From: Zygnema cylindricum | Taxonomy: Eukaryota > Streptophyta > Zygnematophyceae > Zygnematales > Zygnemataceae | DNA: 22,258 bases | Assembly (NCBI GenBank): GCA_037447655.1 | Contig: JBBHKE010001230.1 | Coordinates: 219,076 to 241,333, forward strand | Reading direction: 5' to 3' | In this document: in pieces, positions 16,823 through 22,258 of the stretch | Layout: every line of letters begins with the position of its first letter | Position numbering within the stretch: the stretch's first letter is position 1 | Made by a program: the position numbers and the translations under genes | The notes under the pieces: generated by a model | Databases searched by the model: none | The model's input: only the letters and a program-made list of their open reading frames with translations | What the model was told of the DNA's origin: nothing

Positions 16823-17766
16823 TGTTGTTCTACAACCACAAGAGCAGGTGGAGCATCAGCATTAGTAGTGGAAGTAGAAATAATCTTACTCACAGAAGCT
16901 TATTAAGAATCCTATCAAACAGGTGTTTTCTACAGCTCACCAAGTCTGATACAATAAACCAAACTGCTTCAAACTATACCACAATATATAATATCACAAA
17001 GAATGACAACTCTTAAAGTTCCAGCTCAATTGATGCAACATACACGAAGATATGCAACTCAGAAGTTTCCCAAAAACAGTTTGCAGATTACACAGTCTCG
17101 AAGTCTAGATATATAAAATGTTCTATGTCCTAAGTCTTATACTCTTCACTCAATTGTCCGAATATATTGTGCTTAGATACAAGTGTTCCTAAAAGATACG
17201 TCCAAAATAACTAAACTGCCACTATGGTCTACGTTCTCCTAATCATACTAAAACTAATCTATCACTGTATAATCAATATTACTAAGAATCCTATACAGGT
17301 GATTTGTTCATATACTTGTCGCCTAGCTTAGTGACAATTGTCTGGGTACATCCATCCAACTGTTGAGTCACCTAATTATTCTCTTTTGAATCTCGTCGTT
17401 GACTTGATTCATATCAATTGTAGCAGCGCAGTTTGATTCCTGATCACATTCAAATATCTGCAGCTTCGTAGCAGCTACGCTGTCCCATACCAAAAATCGC
17501 CGCAGCTGCTTTTGTCTTGTTACGTAGCAACTGCGTTGTCTTATACCAAAATATCTCCAGTTGCATTTGCCCTGTTGCGTCGCAGGCTGCGTTCATTTGT
17601 ACAGACCATATCAAAATCAACCGCAGCTCCGCTTGTTCCATCTGCGTCGTTGCTGCATTGTTGGTACCATTCAAAAATAACTTGAACTGTGCTTTTAGTG
17701 ACAACGCGTGTCCCTATAGATTTATTTTTCCGCTGTGCTGAGACTTAAAGATTTCAAAAAACAACA
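16823..17766 (-). repeat. 5' LTR of element B
   Basis: 944 bp, homologous to 11616-12572, starting TGTTGTTTTTTG in element orientation and ending AACAACA at the primer site. The ATG present near the end of the 3' LTR is ATT here, so the LTR-encoded Gag start is lost in this copy, but the reading frame from it to the primer site stays open. The enhancer-like array is at 17460-17680. Confidence 0.93.
17460..17680 (-). repeat. Degenerate tandem array in U3 of LTR B (5' copy)
   Basis: Second copy of the four-unit array at 12259-12478, with many base differences but the same unit order and spacing. Confidence 0.75.
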
Positions 17767-17771
17767 GTTCG
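17767..17771. repeat. Target-site duplication of element B (right copy)
   Basis: GTTCG, identical to 11611-11615. Confidence 0.9.
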
Positions 17772-18076
17772 TATATCAGTAATTAGGCGTTGTGAGAGAG
17801 GTTTAGGACTTAGAGGATTGAGGAGGTAGTCGTCTATCTCCCAACATGCTTGTATAAATATTGGCAACTTTGCCATTTGATAGTTAATCACTTGGTTGAG
17901 CATTTTCAGTGATTATTTTTGCTGTGGACTCAAGGGAGTCAAGACTACATAAAGGTGTAATCAGATTGTCTATTTGTCTGCTTGGGTAGTAGCAGTTCTA
18001 GTTGAAAGTGGGTTAGTTAAAAACTACCTAGAGGCTTCTTGAATTTTGAAGTCCAAATGGGGGACACAAAATTGCA
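17772..18076 (+). repeat. 5' LTR of element C, second part
   Basis: Continues the LTR after element B. It has a TATA box (TATAAATA, 17853-17860) about 300 bases from the inferred LTR start and ends TTGCA at 18076, directly before the primer site. The last 20 bases include an ATG (18057) that opens the Gag frame (MGDTKLHVMGPPSR). Confidence 0.7.
17853..17860 (+). promoter_or_regulatory. TATA box of element C
   Basis: TATAAATA on the plus strand, at a distance from the LTR start comparable to that in elements A and B. Confidence 0.5.
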
Positions 18077-19130
18077 CGTTATGGGCCCACCCTCTAGGGT
18101 GCCCATATTCAACGGATCAAGGTTCATTTCTTGGGAAGCCATGATAACAGGGGCATTGTCTGAAAAACGATACTAGGGTATTGTTAGTGGACAAGTGAAA
18201 GGTCCATCTCAGGGAACTTCACCAGGGTTTCGAGGAGTGAGATTTTTTTGCAAGAGCATCTCTTTCAACGGAGGAGACAGATGATGGGGACAGCAGTGTG
18301 TCTGAAAAGGGGAAAGGAAAGGAGATTCCTCTCACTCGTATCGCCACAGCACCCGGAGCGGTGCCCATAAAGATTGAGGAAAATGATATTCATATGTGGG
18401 AGTACACCGCCATGACTTCCAAACATTTCATTTTGAGGCACCTCACTCAAGTTTTGGCGACCTCTCATCTTCATATCTTCAAGGTCGAGGAGTTGTAGAT
18501 GACTTTATTGGAGATTTATAGAGCTAGTACCATTGAAGAGCTCCAGCTAGTTGAGCAAAGGTTGACAAGTTATACTTACAAAGCAAGAAAGATGTTAGAC
18601 TACTGTAATGATCTCACTTATCTTTACATGGAGATGGAAGTGTCGGATGGACAGGCACAATGAAGATGAAAGTTAACACCCTCATCATGAAATTGCCTGA
18701 GGTGTATGAAAACATAGTGTATCGAGTGCATGAAATGGATGATAGTTCTTGGAAGTGGAACACCGTGGTCTGTATGATACTCGTGCACGAGAACACCATT
18801 GAGATCGGCAGAGGAGGAAAGAGCGTTCAAGCTCTAGCTGTTGGAACAAACCGTTGGAGGGAGGATCTGAAAAAGCCGTACAAAATCTTCAAAGAGGATC
18901 AATCTAGAGAACCCAGGCCTCCAAAGGGTTTTTGCCATTTCTGCAAAAAGTCGGGACACTTCATAGCTAATTGCATGAAGCTGTCGGATTTGAGGCTCCA
19001 AGAAAATCGTGGAGGGGGTTCTTCTGGAGGGAAGAAGAAGGCACTTGTGGTCACACGAGGTGAAAAGAGAGATCAAGGAGGAAGAGTGTTTTGAGGAGGA
19101 GGATGGGGAGCTTCTCCTCGACGAGAATTT
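18057..19130 (+). pseudogene. Element C Gag
   Basis: Starts at an ATG in the end of the LTR (MGDTKLH), passes through the primer site (VMGPPSRVPIF) and matches the Gag of element A, but has a TAG at 18174-18176 where A has Trp, and later frameshifts. From 18660 an open stretch follows A closely (VNTLIMKLPEVYENI) and carries a complete zinc knuckle, CHFCKKSGHFIANC, at 18933-18974. Two overlapping frames near 19009-19094 show a frameshift into the acidic segment before protease. Confidence 0.88.
18077..18091 (+). promoter_or_regulatory. Primer binding site of element C
   Basis: CGTTATGGGCCCACC begins directly after the LTR and matches the site of element A at 14 of 15 bases. It is again complementary to the initiator tRNA-Met anticodon arm and again carries an in-frame Gag ATG (18081-18083). 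Confidence 0.82.
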
Positions 19131-20640
19131 GGAGGAGAAGGAGATTCCTCGGAAACATAAGTGTGCTCTAAGAGCCAATTGGGAAGCTCTAGAGGAAAGA
19201 TGGATTATCGATTCAGGTGCATCCATGCATATATGCCATAACAGGCACCTCTTCACTAAGCTAAGAAAGATCCTTACTGTAGAAATAGAGTATGGGGATG
19301 GGAGAGTAGTTACCACAGATCTAGTGGGCTAGGTAGATCTGAAAGTTTTAGTGGAGGGTACGATTTCTATACTCACCTTCTCAGATGTGCTCTACATTCC
19401 TCAGCTGAGTAAAAATCTTGTATCTACTTCTGTATTAGATGACAAGGATTTTGATACTTTCAATAGAAAGAGAGTCTTTACAACTAAGTTTGGAGATGAA
19501 GTCTACTTCACAGCAGATAAGGGTCACCAAGTAATTTGTAGGCTTAACCTACGTAATGAAAAGAAGAGTGCTTACTATGGTGGTGTCCCGAGCTTGATGA
19601 TCTGGCATAAGCGGTTGGGGCATATGCATTTTGATAGGCTGAGGGAAATGAAGAAGCTGGGTGCAGTAGAAGGCATTAAGTTTGGTGATAATAAAATGAT
19701 GGATGATTGTAGTGGTTGTGCCCAAGGTAAGGCTCACAGACTCCCCTTTCCCAAAAATGCCGCGTATAGAGGTGATAAAGTACTAGATCTGTTCCACACA
19801 TATATCTAGGGACCACCAAGAGTACCTTCGGTTGGGGGGAAGAGGTATATGCTGACAATTACTGATGGTTGGTCCAAATAATCTAGAGTCTACTTCCTAA
19901 AAACAAAGTCTGAAACACCAAAGTACTTCAAAGAATACCAAACCTAGAGTGAGAAGTTCCACGGAACCCCCATTAAGCAAATAAACACTGATAATAGGGG
20001 GGAGTACACCGCTAACAAGTTTGAGGAATACTTGAGAGATGAGGGAGTTCAGCATCAAAAAACTGTAACGAATAATCTAGAACAAAATGGGGTATTTGAA
20101 AGTGTGAACCTGACTTTGGGAGATAGTGTGTGTAGAATGTTCGTAGATAACAAAATAGGACGAAGATTTTGGGCAGAAGCCATGAACTGTGCTAATTACA
20201 TAAATAAAAAGAGTCCTCACTACATGTGTTAAAGAAATAACACCTTATGAGAGATGGGCTGGAAAGAAACTAGATATTTCTCACTTGAAAGTATTCGGTA
20301 GTCAAGTTTACGGTCTTGACACAGATAAGAAAATTGGAAACTAGATGCTAAAGGGAAACCGAGATATTTTGTGGGATATGATGAGGATGTCAAGGGATAT
20401 AGAGTCTATGACTTTGCTACACAAGATATTATTGTGGTAATGCATCTAGTTGTCATGGATGAATAGAAGTCATTTGATCCCTTCAAATACCCTAAGAAAA
20501 TCAGAATCAGTTTTGAGTCCGAGAGTGAGGAAGACTTAGATCTTTCCAGAAGGGACAAAAGTGAAAACGTGATTGCAGATTCATGGGAGATCAAAGATGG
20601 GGGAGATATACCGGAATCTCTTCATATTCTACACACTCTG
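19131..20640 (+). pseudogene. Element C protease and integrase
   Basis: Protease reads WIIDSGASMHIC, with intact D-S-G, near 19202-19237. A stop at 19330-19332 is followed by DVLYIPQLSKNLVSTSVLD. Integrase has an intact zinc site (WHKRLGHMH and CSGCAQG). The first catalytic Asp is Tyr (HTYI), followed by a TAG for Trp at 19807-19809; the second is in TDNRGEY and the Glu in EQNGVFES. Stops occur at about 19879 and at 19945-19947, and a frameshift occurs near 20230. The C-terminal region with VFGSQVYGLDTDK and a gapped linker follows. Integrase would be inactive. Confidence 0.88.
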
Positions 20641-20859
20641 AGGAGAGAGAGAAAGAGGAGCCAAAACTGGCTTTGATGGATAGGGGAGCCGATGAGACAT
20701 TAAGGGGGAACCCGAGACTTCCCTCCATTCTAGTTTCAAATTTTGAGGGAGGAGAGAGGAGCAACAAAAGACTACAAGAAAAACAGACTACCTCACAAGG
20801 TAACGAAGAAATCTAACCTAGATGAGCCTTAGTCACACTGAGAGGCATTGGACAGTCGG

Positions 20860-22258
20860 AAGAAAGACCAATGGGTCAGAGCCATAAATGATGGGATGGC
20901 TTCCATCATGGAAGCTAATACTTGGGAGAAGATGGACTTCCTCCAAAGAGAAAACCTATCGGGTGCAAATGGGTATTTAAATTGAAATTGAACCCAGATA
21001 ATACCATTGAGAGATATAAAGCTCGGTTGGTAGCAAAGGGGTTCACCCAAAAAGAGAGGATAGATTATGAGGAGACTTTTGCTAAGTGGTTTGGTTACCA
21101 TATGTAAGGATTCTCCTTAGCCTAGCAGTAGCAAAAGACGTGGAAATTCACCAGATGGATATCAAAACCGCTTTCCTCAACGGTTAACTAGAGGAAGAAA
21201 TCTTTATGCGACAACCAGAGGGATTTTTAGAGGATGGAGAAGAAAGCAAAATCTGCAGGCTCATAAAGTCTTTATAAGGACAGAAGCAAGCTCCCAGACA
21301 ATGGAACAAGAAAATAGATGAGTTTCTCACCGGTCTGGGATATACTCGGATCAGTTCTGACCATTCTATTTATATGTTTGAGGATGAGAATGGTGTGATT
21401 TTTATTGCAATTTATGTGGATGATTTGCTGGTGTTAAGTAAATCTATAGAGAAGATGAATAAGTAAAATAAATTTCTTAGAAGCAGATTTGACATGAAGG
21501 ATTTAGGGGAGGCTAAATATATTTTGGGGATTCAAATGGAAAGAGATAAAGGGAAGAGAATAATCAGACTTACTCCGAAAGAAGCTATCAGAAATATGCT
21601 TGAGATATTTTAGATGGAAAAGGCAAACAGTTGTACCACTCCCATGGACTTGAAAAAAGTAAGTGATGGGAGTGTAGAATGAGGAGTGATTATAATAGAT
21701 GATCAGATGAGTCCAGAAGAGAGACAGTTTATGAAGCCTATTCCTTACACAGAGGTTGCAGAAAGTTTGATTTACTTTTTGAATTTTACTAGGCCGAACA
21801 TAGCAACACCAGTTGGAGTCCTCAGTAGGAGTAATAATTTCCCTAGAAAGAGAGACTAGGAGGCAGTTGAGAGAGTGATGAGATACTTGGTGGGAACTAG
21901 AGATTTATGGTTGCATTTGGGAGGGGAGCACACTGACATCACTACTTGGAGTGATGCAAGTTATAGGGATGCATCTATGAGAAGATGCACTTATGGGTAT
22001 ATATTATATATGGAGGAAGGTGCTTGCTGTTGGAGTAGCAAGCAACAAAAGGTGGCTGCTTAGTCCACTATGGAGGCAGAGTATATGGCCTCTTGTTCTG
22101 CTGTGAAAGAGCTAATGTGGGTTAAGTGTTTATTGCAAGAATTGGGGTAGATGAAGAAGGGAGTGCATAAAGTGTTTTGTGATAATCAGGCTGCAATTTC
22201 AATTGCAGCCAATCCAAAACAACATTTAAACGCTAAGCATATGGATATAAGATTGAGT
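20860..22258 (+). pseudogene. Element C reverse transcriptase and RNase H, cut by the window edge
   Basis: RT begins [11 protein letters not shown], shifts frame near 20930, then reads [17 protein letters not shown] and [22 protein letters not shown] (about 21150), APRQWN, FIAIYVDDLLVLSKS (about 21400) and KDLGEAKYILGIQMERD follow, so the YVDD box is present. RNase H reads TWSDASYRD, STMEAEYMA and FCDNQAAIS. Stops at 21465, 21611, 21680, 21857, 22061 and about 22148 among others. It is very similar to element A in this part. The last residues in the window are KHMDIRLS; the rest and the 3' LTR are outside. Confidence 0.9.

Larger units (their letters stand above)
11616..17766 (-). mobile_element. 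Complete but old Ty1/copia element B
   Basis: A 6151-bp element in minus orientation bounded by GTTCG duplications. In its own orientation: 5' LTR (16823-17766), primer binding site (16811-16822), Gag-PR-IN-RT-RH coding region (16818 down to 12735), polypurine tract (12573-12582) and 3' LTR (11616-12572). The LTRs differ at roughly one base in ten in the stretches I aligned by eye and also in length, so the insertion is old. Coding is broken by stops and frameshifts. It belongs to another copia subfamily than A and C but shares the Gag start (VMG..SR...IF.G) and the tRNA-Met anticodon-arm primer site. It inserted into the 5' LTR of element C. Confidence 0.95.
11398..22258 (+). mobile_element. 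Older Ty1/copia element C, interrupted by element B, runs off the right edge
   Basis: Plus-strand relative of element A. Parts: split 5' LTR (11398-11615 and 17772-18076), primer binding site (18077-18091), Gag (18057-19130), protease and integrase (19132-20640), and RT and RNase H (20860 to the edge). The protein order and sequence follow element A closely (for example VLYIPQLSKNLVST, IWHKRLGHMH, FIAIYVDDLLVLSKS). Many stops and frameshifts, and loss of the first integrase Asp, make it dead. Many stops are TAG at former Trp or Gln codons. The 3' end and 3' LTR lie beyond the window. Element B (11616-17766) is nested in its LTR. Confidence 0.88.

Noticed and set aside
18834-19316. 160-codon minus-strand ORF
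   Set aside because: It lies opposite the element C Gag and protease, whose motifs (zinc knuckle, DSGAS) are clear on the plus strand; this is a shadow frame.
1-22258. Bacterial operon, phage or CRISPR interpretation
   Set aside because: No ribosome-binding-site-linked gene series and no spaced direct repeats. The content is LTR retrotransposons with eukaryotic TATA boxes and tRNA-Met priming.

Overview
This window is eukaryotic nuclear DNA made almost entirely of nested and broken LTR retrotransposons. I see no host protein-coding gene, no rRNA and no intact tRNA. Large LTR elements, nesting and repeated Ty1/copia families point to a large, repeat-rich genome. A plant or streptophyte alga is my weak preference: the primer binding sites fit the plant form of initiator tRNA-Met (recalled from memory) slightly better than the animal form, and the youngest LTR carries ACGT-core (G-box) sites. 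The sequence does not settle the organism.

Layout. (1) 1-1398: unassigned DNA, then a decayed plus-strand copia RT/RNase H fragment. (2) 1399-2959 and 9177-10962: one decayed plus-strand Ty3/gypsy-like element (gag-like region, retropepsin, first part of RT). It was split by (3) element A, 2960-9171, minus strand: a complete copia element with two 891-bp LTRs that I read as identical, a perfect 5-bp target duplication (GCTAC), a PBS, a PPT and a full Gag-PR-IN-RT-RH frame broken by one stop codon. (4) 10975-11397: a probable tRNA-derived SINE-like segment and unassigned DNA. (5) Element C, plus strand, from about 11398 past the right edge: an older copia relative of A full of stops. Its 5' LTR was split by (6) element B, 11616-17766, minus strand: a complete but old copia element with diverged 957- and 944-bp LTRs and a 5-bp target duplication (GTTCG).

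Order of events from nesting: the gypsy element preceded A, and C preceded B. Identical LTRs make A the most recent arrival.

The most interesting observation is shared by all three copia elements. The base after each 5' LTR starts a site complementary not to the 3' end of initiator tRNA-Met but to its anticodon arm, as in Drosophila copia. In all three, the Gag reading frame runs through this site, so the ATG that pairs with the tRNA's CAU anticodon is also an in-frame Gag methionine in a strong start context. A second in-frame ATG lies upstream inside the LTR. Thus one stretch appears to be LTR end, primer binding site and Gag N-terminus at once.
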